A DNA stretch of 13,238 nucleotides from JABDDM01 sp038240295 (GTDB lineage Bacteria; Bacteroidota; Ignavibacteria; Palsa-1295), in the NCBI GenBank assembly GCA_038240295.1, contig JBBSDW010000094.1, positions 1 to 13,238 on the forward strand, given 5' to 3'. Both the position numbers and the translations under genes were made by a program. The notes below the pieces were generated by a model. That model did no database searches, was not told the DNA's origin, and saw nothing but the letters and a program-made list of their open reading frames with translations. Positions 6,852 through 13,238 of the stretch are shown one piece after another. Positions within the stretch are counted from its first letter, which is position 1; every line of letters begins with the position of its first letter.

Positions 6852-7813
6852 GCTGCCTTCACGAGTTCGAAGGTCGCTTCTCGTTCGGATGCACGTAGAT
6901 TCGAGATAGAACGTTCGACAAACTCTTTTCCGACAACGATCACCTTATGGGTGATCGTTTTTTTATCTACCGTGATAAGATTATACTTCAACTCCTCGCG
7001 AGGATTGACAGGATAGACGGCGCCGGCACCATTCAAACAGGCGATCCCCTTTCGAGTATAGGCTGCGGTAAAGTGGACGTGTCCGTGCAGTACCATCCCT
7101 ACTTTGCCGGCATTCAGCGTCTTCAGGAGCTTTCGCTTTCCGCGTAATTTAAGTGTTGCTTGTTCGATCCGCTCGACGATCATGTTCGTTTCGGGCGGCG
7201 TGTGCAACTCACTCTCATCCTTTCTCCGAAAAAGATGATGGTGCACCATGACGATGCGGTGATCGCAGTGCTTGATCTCCTTATCTTTCAGCAGCATCAC
7301 CAGCTCATCCATTTCGCGATCGGCAACTTCGCCATTGCTGCCGACAGGATTCCGAAGCGCTGACTGACGTGCGACAGAGTTCAAGCCGATGAGCGCAACA
7401 TTACCGATCACCTTCGCGAAGGGAAACGGACTATGGTCTGGTCCGTCTGTGCCTGCGAACGTTGCCGCGAATGTATCGTGAAATCGCGTGAGGTAATGCT
7501 CGTAATCCCGATTGGAGCATCTGCTCGGAAACTGCAGGAGTTCGTCGGCGAGGTGAGGTCCTCCGAAAATATCGTGGTTTCCAATGATAAGCGAGAGTCG
7601 CTCGGCGTTCAAAATTCCGAGCTCCCGAAACATCGTGCGGCATGCAAGGAGGTCTCGCTCGTCCGCGTTACTTGTCAAGTCGCCGGTGAAGGCAATATGA
7701 TCGGCGTGCTGAACATTCAGCGCGTGCTCAATTACCGAGCGAAGCCTGGACAAATGCTCCGTGTGGAACCGCTCGTTGACGTGCGAATCGGATATATGAG
7801 CAATTTTGAGCAT
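6848..7813 (-). CDS. Calcineurin-like metallophosphoesterase
   Basis: Two-metal phosphoesterase of 321 residues. Motifs in order: D9-x-H11 (ISDSHV), G44-D45 (FTGDL), G78-N-H-D81, H191-H-H193 and G244-H245-x-H247, the complete metal and catalytic set of the family. Substrate unknown; the class includes cyclic-nucleotide phosphodiesterases (CpdA-like) and UDP-diacylglucosamine hydrolases. The order D-x-H/GD/GNHD/H/GHxH fits CpdA/Icc-like members. Start ATG 7813 (MLKIAHISDSHV) is preferred over the further upstream start at 7882, because family homology begins there. Convergent with brxA with stop-codon overlap. The coding segment for residues around KKTITHKVIVVG also forms an antisense terminator. 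Confidence 0.87.
   Translation of the reverse strand: MLKIAHISDSHVNERFHTEHLSRLRSVIEHALNVQHADHIAFTGDLTSNADERDLLACRTMFRELGILNAERLSLIIGNHDIFGGPHLADELLQFPSRCSNRDYEHYLTRFHDTFAATFAGTDGPDHSPFPFAKVIGNVALIGLNSVARQSALRNPVGSNGEVADREMDELVMLLKDKEIKHCDHRIVMVHHHLFRRKDESELHTPPETNMIVERIEQATLKLRGKRKLLKTLNAGKVGMVLHGHVHFTAAYTRKGIACLNGAGAVYPVNPREELKYNLITVDKKTITHKVIVVGKEFVERSISNLRASEREATFELVKAA
6935..6964 (+). terminator. Intrinsic terminator for brxA embedded in the opposing gene
   Basis: Perfect 10-bp arms AACGATCACC and GGTGATCGTT around TTATG, running straight into a T-run (7 Ts at 6958-6964). It works only on the + strand, 84 nt after the brxA stop, and lies wholly within the phosphoesterase coding sequence on the other strand. 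Confidence 0.82.
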
Positions 7814-7917
7814 TTGCGAGTCCTGGCTTATGGATTCCCTGCGCGAGATTTTTCCATGAGCGGCAACAGCAATAAACGCCACTCCGTCCCACCCTACGGT
7901 TTCGGCTGGATTAAGTT

Positions 7918-7939
7918 GATGTTAACACGATGTTAACGC
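7918..7939. promoter_or_regulatory. Tandem GATGTTAACRC 11-mers, operator-like
   Basis: Two abutting 11-bp direct repeats (GATGTTAACAC, GATGTTAACGC), each with the palindrome GTTAAC. The 11-bp period puts both on the same face of the helix, as expected for cooperative binding of a regulator. They lie ~105 bp upstream of the phosphoesterase ATG and ~190 bp upstream of rpoN. Chance cannot be excluded. Confidence 0.4.
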
Positions 7940-8019
7940 GGCAGAAGCTTTACCAACTCAACCAGTGAAAACTAAAGCCCGTCTCAGAGGTGCTGAATTC
8001 AAGCTGTTTTGAGGAATTA

Positions 8020-8047
8020 TTGACGGTGGCATGGAATTAGCTATATT
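8020..8047 (+). promoter_or_regulatory. Candidate rpoN promoter, sigma-70-like, with embedded sigma-54-like motif
   Basis: TTGACG (8020-8025), 16 bp, TATATT (8042-8047) resembles a sigma-70 promoter. Within the spacer, TGGCATG-GAAT-TAGCT (8027-8042) fits the sigma-54 pattern TGGCACG-N4-TTGCW with two differences and the required GG-N10-GC spacing (GG 8028-8029, GC 8040-8041). The leader to the rpoN ATG would be ~75 nt. Confidence 0.45.
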
Positions 8048-8089
8048 GCAGCCCTGAATCCAGATTTTTCAAGTCAAATTCGCCTGTTT

Positions 8090-8106
8090 CTCTCGATCAT
8101 CGAGAG
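8090..8106. promoter_or_regulatory. Perfect inverted repeat CTCTCGAT-C-ATCGAGAG in the rpoN leader
   Basis: Two perfect 8-bp arms around one base, ending 22 bp before the rpoN ATG. As DNA it could be an operator for a dimeric regulator. As RNA it would form a 6-bp stem with a 5-nt loop just above the start codon and could affect initiation. No clear Shine-Dalgarno follows it. Confidence 0.45.
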
Positions 8107-8128
8107 GTTTCCCCAAGTTTGAATTAGC

Positions 8129-9694
8129 ATGCTCCAACTACGGCAGAATCAATCGCTCCAGCAACGACTGACACCTCAGCAGGTGCAGTATCTGAAGTTG
8201 CTTCAATTGCCGATCATCGCGCTCGAACAACGGATCAAATCGGAGATCGAAGAAAATCCGATGCTCGAGGAGGCGTCCGAAGAGGAAGACATCCAGCAAG
8301 GCGTCGATAGCGCATCGAGCACCGAACCCTACGAACTCACCGATGCTTCGACTGCAGCCGAACCCGAGCTCCCCGCCACAACCACCGAACAACTCGCGGC
8401 GCAGGAAGGCAAGGAAGCAGAAGCCAATCAAAAAGAGGCGGACGATTCCAATGAATATTCCTTCGAAGATTATATGAACGACGACCTCGAAGGCTACAAG
8501 AGCCCGACAGGTTCGAATTCTTCGAATGATGAAGAGCGTGAAGAGATGCCGCATGCGGCGAGTCTCTCGTTCAGCGAGTCGCTTTTTGCACAGGTCTCGC
8601 TGCTGAATCTTCCCGATCGCCTTCGCGCACTCGCTGAGGAGATCATCGGTTCGATCGACGAAGATGGATATTTACGGGTTCCGCTCGAACAGATCGTAAG
8701 CGACGCCGCCGTCTTCTATGATGAAGAATACACGATGCCGGAGGCGGAGGCGTTGTTGCATCGATTGCAAAAGCTCGATCCTCCGGGTGTTGCCGCTCGC
8801 GATCTGCGCGAATGTTTGCTCGTGCAGTTGGAAGTGATGCCGAATCACAATCCGGTCCGCGAAGTGGCACAGCATATCATCAGCGAGCGCTTCGACGATT
8901 TCGTCAACAAACGCTACACCGCGCTTTCTCGGCATTTCTCGAAAGAGCCGCATGATTTGAAACCTGCGATCGATCTCATTCAGCGCCTGAATCCAAAGCC
9001 CGGCGCGCCAAGCGGGGCACTCGCCGATAGCACGAAATATATCACGGCAGATTTTTATCTCGAGCGCACTCCGGACGGACGCGATTATACGATCACACTT
9101 AACGAGCGCGGAGTGCCGCCGCTTCGCGTAAATGCGGCATACAAAGAACTTGTCCGCAAGCAGCAGCCCGAACACGGCCGTGCGCTTACGCCGGAAGCGA
9201 AAGATTTTATCAAGAAGAAATTCGAGGCGGCAAAATTTTTCATCATGGCGATCTACCAGCGCCGCGAAACGATGATGCGGGTCATGCAGTCGATCGTCAA
9301 GCATCAGCGGACGTTCTTCGATGCTGGCGAGAAATTCTTAAAGCCATTGATCTATAAGACGATCGCCGAAGATATCGGAATGGATATCTCGACGATCTGT
9401 CGCGTCGTGAATGGCAAATATTGCCAGACCGATCACGGAGTCTTTGAACTGAAATATTTCTTTAGCGAGGCGATCCCGACCGAGGGCGGTGAAGGAGAAG
9501 CGGTCGCGAATAAAGTTGTGAAGAACCGGATCAAGGATATCATCGGCGCCGAAAATGGCTCCGATCCACTCAGCGATGAGAAAATCGTGCAGCTACTCAA
9601 TCAGGAAGGCTTCGACGTCGCCCGCCGCACGGTTGCGAAATATCGAGAGCAGATGAATCTGCCGGTTGCAAGGCTTCGTCGGAAGCTTATGTGA
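8129..9694 (+). CDS. rpoN: RNA polymerase sigma-54 factor RpoN
   Basis: The alternative sigma factor that needs an AAA+ activator and reads -24/-12 promoters. Region I (1-~48) is the Gln/Leu-rich activator-contact segment (LRQNQSLQQRLTPQQVQYLKLLQLP). Region II (~49-145) is an unusually long acidic linker rich in E/D/S. The core-binding region follows (~150-330, NLPDRLRALAEEIIGSIDEDGYL and LDPPGVAARDLRECL). DNA binding is by the HTH (~411-430, IAEDIGMDISTICRVVNGKY, then FELKYFFSEA), and the invariant RpoN box ARRTVAKYRE is at 498-507. At 521 residues it is complete and of normal length. The start ATG 8129 gives the exact region I start. It is monocistronic, with no activator or PTS genes beside it. 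Confidence 0.97.
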   Translation: MLQLRQNQSLQQRLTPQQVQYLKLLQLPIIALEQRIKSEIEENPMLEEASEEEDIQQGVDSASSTEPYELTDASTAAEPELPATTTEQLAAQEGKEAEANQKEADDSNEYSFEDYMNDDLEGYKSPTGSNSSNDEEREEMPHAASLSFSESLFAQVSLLNLPDRLRALAEEIIGSIDEDGYLRVPLEQIVSDAAVFYDEEYTMPEAEALLHRLQKLDPPGVAARDLRECLLVQLEVMPNHNPVREVAQHIISERFDDFVNKRYTALSRHFSKEPHDLKPAIDLIQRLNPKPGAPSGALADSTKYITADFYLERTPDGRDYTITLNERGVPPLRVNAAYKELVRKQQPEHGRALTPEAKDFIKKKFEAAKFFIMAIYQRRETMMRVMQSIVKHQRTFFDAGEKFLKPLIYKTIAEDIGMDISTICRVVNGKYCQTDHGVFELKYFFSEAIPTEGGEGEAVANKVVKNRIKDIIGAENGSDPLSDEKIVQLLNQEGFDVARRTVAKYREQMNLPVARLRRKLM

Positions 9695-9734
9695 TAAAAC
9701 TTACGTGGACGTTAGCTACTCTCGCTACCTTGTG

Positions 9735-9932
9735 TTAGTGCACTATTACAAATTCCGAAGTTTCAACCACTGCTCCGTGATCGCTCAGCACGAGTTGATA
9801 TCGCACGTAAGCCAATGATCGACCGCCTTGTTATCTGTGATATTTTCTGAGTCCAAACGTCACGCTACTTTGAGCACAGAGACCCATGGTAGATAGCAAA
9901 AAGGCGATACATCGAACCGACAGATTTTGCAT
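9735..9932 (-). pseudogene. Relic of an exported protein: signal peptide plus probable T9SS tail
   Basis: Read on the minus strand from ATG 9932, the first ~20 residues form a clear signal peptide (MQNLSVRC, then hydrophobic IAFLLSTMGLCA, then QSSVTFG). A TAA at 9833-9831 interrupts the same frame, which then continues for 31 codons to a TAA at 9737-9735. The last 22 of these (RYQLVLSDHG...SEFVIVH) resemble the end of the T9SS sorting domain encoded next door (AYRLVVNKGD...SVVVAH). Signal and tail are far too close for an intact T9SS cargo. I infer that the middle was deleted and the rest is decaying. An alternative is a genuine 33-residue exported peptide. Confidence 0.5.
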
Positions 9933-9976
9933 GCGCACTGAATCGCAACACGCGACCTCAGTTATGACTTAGGATC

Positions 9977-10705
9977 CTACTGCGAGAATCCACCAAGTAT
10001 GATTGAGGTGTTCTTTGCACCTGCATTATACGTTACTGAATATGTTTTTGGAATAAGCATTGTCATTCCGGACATCATCGTTGGACGCTTGACAGTTCCG
10101 ATGTAGCTCATGTGGCCGCGAAGTGAATCAACGGAGCACATTTCCTCCATAAAGACCATCGATCCTTTTGAAAACCCGTAAGTAAACGCGGTACGAAAGG
10201 GTCCGCCACTCGCTTCTGGCGTATTCATATCCATCCAATGAACCCCCATACCTGGTTCAGACCCGCCCATCGACATATAATCTGCCGGCATCGTAATCAT
10301 CCTGGGCATCACCGTATCGGGACCACCTGGAATTGTCTTGCTCTGATTCAAATCCCACATCCAAAAATGCCCGTCAAGATGGGGCTTATTATACGGTGCC
10401 GCATCCATCGTTGCATAGTCCAGCGTGATGCGTTTAAAGAGCGGCGAAGATAGCCCGCTCGGAATCGGCACTTCATATTCTGTGTCCATAGAGCCAAGGC
10501 TGAGGAGAGCAGCATCCGAAACGGTCACACCGATCGAGGTAAGATTACCTGAAGCGTCCGTGATAGCCCATGAGTTGGCAGTGCCAGTCCCAATCGTTGT
10601 GGTCGTGCCTGTATATGTCTGCGACTCCGGGGTTGAAGTGCCGCTCTTACAGCCGAAGAGCGCTCCGACTGCAAGTACGATGAAAAGACTGATGGATTGT
10701 TTCAT
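9977..10705 (-). CDS. Met-rich lipoprotein, DUF5602/TTHB210-like
   Basis: 242 residues with a lipoprotein signal ending LFGC (C19) and a Thr/Ser-rich linker. From memory, the rest follows the DUF5602 (TTHB210-like) family: a VSDAALLSLG segment (~62-71), PHLDGHFWMWD (108-118, cf. family PHFDxHFY), and MGVHWMD...GPFRTAFTYGF...MVFMEEM (153-189). H109, H113 and H156 are placed to bind a metal. Methionine is very frequent (20 of 242), clustered as MPRMITMPADYMSM and PTMMSGMTM, which suggests a possible Cu(I)-type soft-metal ligand set. The function of the family is not known to me. It starts 15 nt after the T9SS protein's stop, so the two form an operon. Confidence 0.72.
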   Translation of the reverse strand: MKQSISLFIVLAVGALFGCKSGTSTPESQTYTGTTTTIGTGTANSWAITDASGNLTSIGVTVSDAALLSLGSMDTEYEVPIPSGLSSPLFKRITLDYATMDAAPYNKPHLDGHFWMWDLNQSKTIPGGPDTVMPRMITMPADYMSMGGSEPGMGVHWMDMNTPEASGGPFRTAFTYGFSKGSMVFMEEMCSVDSLRGHMSYIGTVKRPTMMSGMTMLIPKTYSVTYNAGAKNTSIILGGFSQ

Positions 10706-10720
10706 ACAATTTTTGTAGGC

Positions 10721-11305
10721 TTAATGTGCGACAACAACAGATTGACTCGATAGGATCTTGTCACCCTTATTCACGACCAACCGATACGCGCCGCTCGGAA
10801 GCTGCGCGACATCGAGAGTAGAGCTTGCCGAGGTCACCGACGATGTGGCGACAAGCGACCCATCCACACTGAAAAGCTGCGCCGTTGCACCAGTAAATTC
10901 TCCAAGAAGTTGTACGTTCAGCGTTGATGACGCGGGATTCGGAAAGGCCGCTGAGACATGATTGACACTGTTTTGCTGACTCACAGCTGCTGTGGAGGCC
11001 TTCATCGAAACGTTAAACGAGAACGTCCCCATGTTCGTCTTGTACATGATCATCGACGTATGCATCATACCGTCTGTCGCTCGTGCGCACAACCCGAAGT
11101 GCACACTATCGCCGTTTTTTACCACGAAGGGCATCATGCTTAGGGCATGAACTTCGAAATTTACAGTATCCATCACCATGACGGTTGAAACAGTAATGTC
11201 CATCGGATGTGGATTCTTCTGAGCTACGATCTGGCACGGACTCTGTGCTTGCGACACACTCGCGCACGCTAAAACCATTGACACAACAAGTAATGCTCTT
11301 TTCAT
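10721..11305 (-). CDS. Met-rich secreted protein with T9SS type A sorting domain
   Basis: 194 residues. A Sec signal peptide (1-20, cleaved at ...SQA-Q), a Met/His-rich domain (~21-103, 11 Met, motifs VMVMD, HALSMM, DGMMHTSMIMY), a short linker, then a T9SS C-terminal sorting domain (~116-194). The sorting domain has FPNPASSTLNV, a central strand QLFSVDGS, LPSGAYRLVV and the terminal strand SVVVAH. Sorting domains of this type direct export through the outer membrane and anchoring or release, with the domain cleaved. The start ATG 11305 has a good Shine-Dalgarno (GGAGG, 5 nt spacing), and a TTGACA lies ~55 bp upstream (11366-11361). The function of the Met-rich domain is not recognised. Confidence 0.82.
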   Translation of the reverse strand: MKRALLVVSMVLACASVSQAQSPCQIVAQKNPHPMDITVSTVMVMDTVNFEVHALSMMPFVVKNGDSVHFGLCARATDGMMHTSMIMYKTNMGTFSFNVSMKASTAAVSQQNSVNHVSAAFPNPASSTLNVQLLGEFTGATAQLFSVDGSLVATSSVTSASSTLDVAQLPSGAYRLVVNKGDKILSSQSVVVAH

Positions 11306-11424
11306 AGACACCTCCGATTTTGAATGAAACTGAAAAAACACGTCGAGGTTAAAACCACGTTGTCAATCAGATACGTGCCCACCAATCACCCTGCCCTACG
11401 CTTGGAAGTCCTTCCGCAAAAGTA

Positions 11425-11512
11425 ATATTCGGAATCGAGGGCAGGGACTTCTTAAGCCACAATGGCACCGATGAGATCATCGGTGCCATTGCTGTTTCTA
11501 CCATCGAGAACT
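11425..11512 (-). pseudogene. Decayed fragment of an AEC-family transporter gene
   Basis: The minus strand at 11510-11455 aligns with 12585-12532 of the intact AEC gene: about 44 of 54 positions match, with a 2-nt insertion that shifts the frame. In translation, SMVETAMAPMI corresponds to SIAEAAMAPMI of the AEC protein; after the frameshift IGAIVA matches TGAIVA, followed by a TAA where the intact gene has GAA. Weaker similarity (TCGAGGGCAGGG against TCGAGAGCTCGGG) continues to ~11430 after a small gap. It is a relic of a second AEC copy, lying just beyond the neighbouring exported-protein gene. Confidence 0.6.
11461..11490. repeat. Perfect 14-bp inverted repeat within the AEC relic
   Basis: The arms AATGGCACCGATGA and TCATCGGTGCCATT are perfect and separated by two bases. 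The hairpin is 53 nt past the stop of the exported hexad-repeat protein gene (minus strand). No T-run follows on either strand, so it may protect an mRNA end or act as a binding site rather than be a classical terminator. Confidence 0.6.
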
Positions 11513-11542
11513 CGAAGCGTGTGCGGTATCGCAGTTTAAAGA

Positions 11543-12298
11543 CTAATTGTGTGGTCCGATCACGATGAAGTTGAATCCGCCATTAACCGGAGTGACAGCA
11601 TCGGGGAAATATTCGTTGACAGTGATCACAAGCGGATTTAGCGTTAAAAAGAAAGTGCTGATAGGATACGTACCTGCCTGCGAAATCACAATCGGAAAAT
11701 TCGGGCAACCGTAAGGAAACGTGATCGTATAATGACCGGTGCTCGGATGGGTGATCGTGTAATTGCCGACCTGGACGTATGGTGCTCCGTTGATATCTGT
11801 TGCACCTGCTGCCTGGATCATATTATCAGTATAGAGACCGCCGTTCACAGGCGTGCCAGAGCCCACAGCAACACCAGGTTGATGATAACCGGAGGAGGTC
11901 ACGTTCCCCGTAGCGGTCACATTCCCGGCGGCGGATACAGTGCCCGATGCGGAAATATTACCCGAGCCCCCAAGTGTGGTGATCGGACCCGAATTCACGA
12001 GCGTGCTCCCAACATTCGTGACCGAAGGCGATACTTCCCATTGGGATGTCGCGTTGTTCCAGCGGGCCGTTTGGCCGGTGATCGTTCCGTTGGCCATGTT
12101 AGCGATATTTGCGTTGCCCGCTGGCAATGTCAGAGTCCCTGTCGCGGTTGGCGAAGGGGGTTGTAGCGTCAACGTATGTCCCAAGCCATCATCCAGCAAT
12201 AATTTATTAGCGCCGATCGTGCGATTTTGAGCGAAAGAAGTTGAGCCGAGGCACAGAATACAGCAACTCGCAAGCAAATATTTTGAGATCAGTTTCAT
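11543..12298 (-). CDS. Exported protein with glycine-hexad repeats
   Basis: 251 residues with a signal peptide (1-~23, ...GSTSFAQ). Then a Thr/Ala/Gly/Asn-rich segment typical of surface or fibre proteins (TLTLQPPSPTATGTLTLPAGNANIANMANGTITGQTARWNNATSQWE). Four hexads lie at 113-136 (GNISAS, GTVSAA, GNVTAT, GNVTSS). A C-terminal beta-rich domain (~170-251) contains the only cysteine of the mature region. The hexads suggest a beta-solenoid or trimeric stalk, as in phage-tail or adhesin-like proteins; this is inference from pattern. No sorting domain or lipobox is visible, so its final location is unknown. A TATCTTTG element is upstream. Confidence 0.72.
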   Translation of the reverse strand: MKLISKYLLASCCILCLGSTSFAQNRTIGANKLLLDDGLGHTLTLQPPSPTATGTLTLPAGNANIANMANGTITGQTARWNNATSQWEVSPSVTNVGSTLVNSGPITTLGGSGNISASGTVSAAGNVTATGNVTSSGYHQPGVAVGSGTPVNGGLYTDNMIQAAGATDINGAPYVQVGNYTITHPSTGHYTITFPYGCPNFPIVISQAGTYPISTFFLTLNPLVITVNEYFPDAVTPVNGGFNFIVIGPHN

Positions 12299-12371
12299 AG
12301 ACGTCCAGACAAAGTGGTTTAAACAATACGCATTGAAAGCAGGCTCAATGCTGTAGACTCTTTTTAGGCCT

Positions 12372-12379
12372 CAAAGATA
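12372..12379 (-). promoter_or_regulatory. Candidate -7 element TATCTTTG for the exported protein gene
   Basis: The same TAnnTTTG octamer as in front of rsgA, on the minus strand and 74 bp before the ATG at 12298. No good -33 element is evident, so the assignment is tentative. Confidence 0.28.
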
Positions 12380-12423
12380 CGAAGACAATGCTGCGCGCGA
12401 TAAGAAAGTGCTGGCTCGTTTGC

Positions 12424-13238
12424 TCAGACCCAGCGCAGCAGATTCGCCCATACCGGGACGGTTATAAGCGAGATCGGGATGCCGATCCCGACCATCAGAT
12501 TCGAGAGCTCGGGTTCTAAACCGTATTCTTCTGCCACGATGGCGCCGGTGATCATCGGAGCCATCGCTGCTTCTGCGATCGAGATCTGAATCCACTCACC
12601 CCTCGCATGCAACACGAGCACGTAGAGCACTACGATCAATGCTGGCGCGATCACTAATTTTGCAAGCAATCCAAATCCAAGTTCGCTGCGATATTTTCGC
12701 AAGAGTGCAGGCTTGAAACTCAGTTGGAACCCGATCGAGACCATCGCGATCGGCACGAGCGTGTTGCCGATCTTTTCCAGCACCCAATTTAACTCGATTG
12801 GATAGACGATGGGTCGAAGCACGAGGGCAAGGAGGCAGGCAAGAAATGGGGCGAACGTGAGGATGCGTCTTGCAATCGCGCGTATGCTTAGCTCGCGCGA
12901 GCTGAAAACAGCAGCGGTGAGTAGTCCAAGCGTCGCAAGCACGAGGAATGATCCTGCTTGATCAGCGAGGACGCCTGCCTCAAGCGATGCAGGTCCATAG
13001 AGCGCTTCGAGCAACGGGAAGCCAACAAAGGAGGTGTTACCGAGACATGCAGTTAAAAGCAATGCTCCGATCACGCTTCGCGACCACCTGCGCCATCTAC
13101 CGATCGCCACGATCAGCGCGCCGCAAGAGACAAAGACGATCCATGCCATTCCGGCAGGATAGAGTGCACGGCGCGTGATCGACATATCGTGCACATGCAA
13201 AAGCACGATGGCCGGCAGTGCGATATTGACAACAAAGC
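12424..13238 (-). CDS. AEC (auxin efflux carrier) family transporter, 5' end beyond the window
   Basis: A membrane permease of the AEC family (PF03547), which exports small organic anions in bacteria. The visible ~271 codons contain at least eight hydrophobic segments. Motifs include NIALPAIVLLHV near the start of the visible part (family ...YVALPALLL), TACLGNTSFVGFPLLEALYG (family GNTGFLGLPL), and EAAMAPMITGAIVAEEYGLEPELSNLMVGIGIPISLITVPVW at the C-terminus. The open frame runs off the window at 13238, so a start within the window (GTG 13206) would cut into the first repeat; the true start is further right. A degraded copy of part of this gene is at 11425-11512. Substrate unknown. Confidence 0.9.
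   Translation of the reverse strand, partial: FVVNIALPAIVLLHVHDMSITRRALYPAGMAWIVFVSCGALIVAIGRWRRWSRSVIGALLLTACLGNTSFVGFPLLEALYGPASLEAGVLADQAGSFLVLATLGLLTAAVFSSRELSIRAIARRILTFAPFLACLLALVLRPIVYPIELNWVLEKIGNTLVPIAMVSIGFQLSFKPALLRKYRSELGFGLLAKLVIAPALIVVLYVLVLHARGEWIQISIAEAAMAPMITGAIVAEEYGLEPELSNLMVGIGIPISLITVPVWANLLRWV

Noticed and set aside
8672..9304. Long open frame on the minus strand within rpoN (210 codons)
   Set aside because: It is fully antisense to the unmistakable rpoN gene and is Arg/Phe/Leu-rich, as expected for a shadow frame.
11223..11246. TGGCACGG motif as a sigma-54 promoter
   Set aside because: It lies inside the T9SS protein's signal-peptide region, and no TTGC element follows at the required spacing.

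Overview
The window looks like a chromosomal segment from a member of the Bacteroidota/Chlorobiota/Ignavibacteriota/'Kapabacteria' superphylum. The reasons are a type IX secretion (T9SS) C-terminal sorting domain, several lipoproteins and small exported proteins, a Bacteroidota-style bacilliredoxin, candidate TAnnTTTG promoter elements and few strong Shine-Dalgarno sequences. The exact lineage cannot be fixed from this sequence. Apart from two small relics, most of the window is ordinary housekeeping and envelope genes.

Left edge (1-1480): a McrC-type restriction gene (+) lacks its usual N-terminal ~40 residues and has no McrB partner in view. It sits about 110 bp from the 3' end of an initiator tRNA-fMet gene (-), a typical position for a genomic island.

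1560-4390 (all -): a zinc-finger anti-sigma-like protein overlaps or abuts a thioredoxin-fold lipoprotein that has lost its CXXC cysteines. Next come an FKBP-type prolyl isomerase lipoprotein and the ribosome-maturation GTPase rsgA. rsgA is divergent, over only ~55 bp, from a GT39/ArnT-like membrane glycosyltransferase (+) that is followed 1 nt later by a 60-residue membrane protein.

6210-8130: a bacilliredoxin gene (+) and a calcineurin-like phosphoesterase gene (-) converge and overlap by 4 nt. A strong intrinsic terminator for the + strand lies inside the phosphoesterase coding sequence. The phosphoesterase/rpoN intergenic region holds tandem GTTAAC 11-mers, overlapping sigma-70-like and sigma-54-like promoter motifs, and an inverted repeat just upstream of rpoN.

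8129-9694: rpoN (sigma-54), with no activator gene in the window.

9735-13238 (all -): a relic keeps a signal peptide and what looks like a T9SS tail. It is followed by a two-gene Met-rich export operon (a T9SS-targeted protein and a DUF5602/TTHB210-like lipoprotein), a degraded ~56-90 bp copy of part of an auxin-efflux-carrier (AEC) gene that now forms a perfect 14-bp hairpin, an exported glycine-hexad-repeat protein, and an AEC transporter cut by the window's right edge.

I did not find a clearly new multi-gene system. The most unusual items are the two gene relics, the terminator embedded in an opposing gene, the dual promoter of rpoN, the dispersed four-heptamer repeat and the Met-rich secreted pair.
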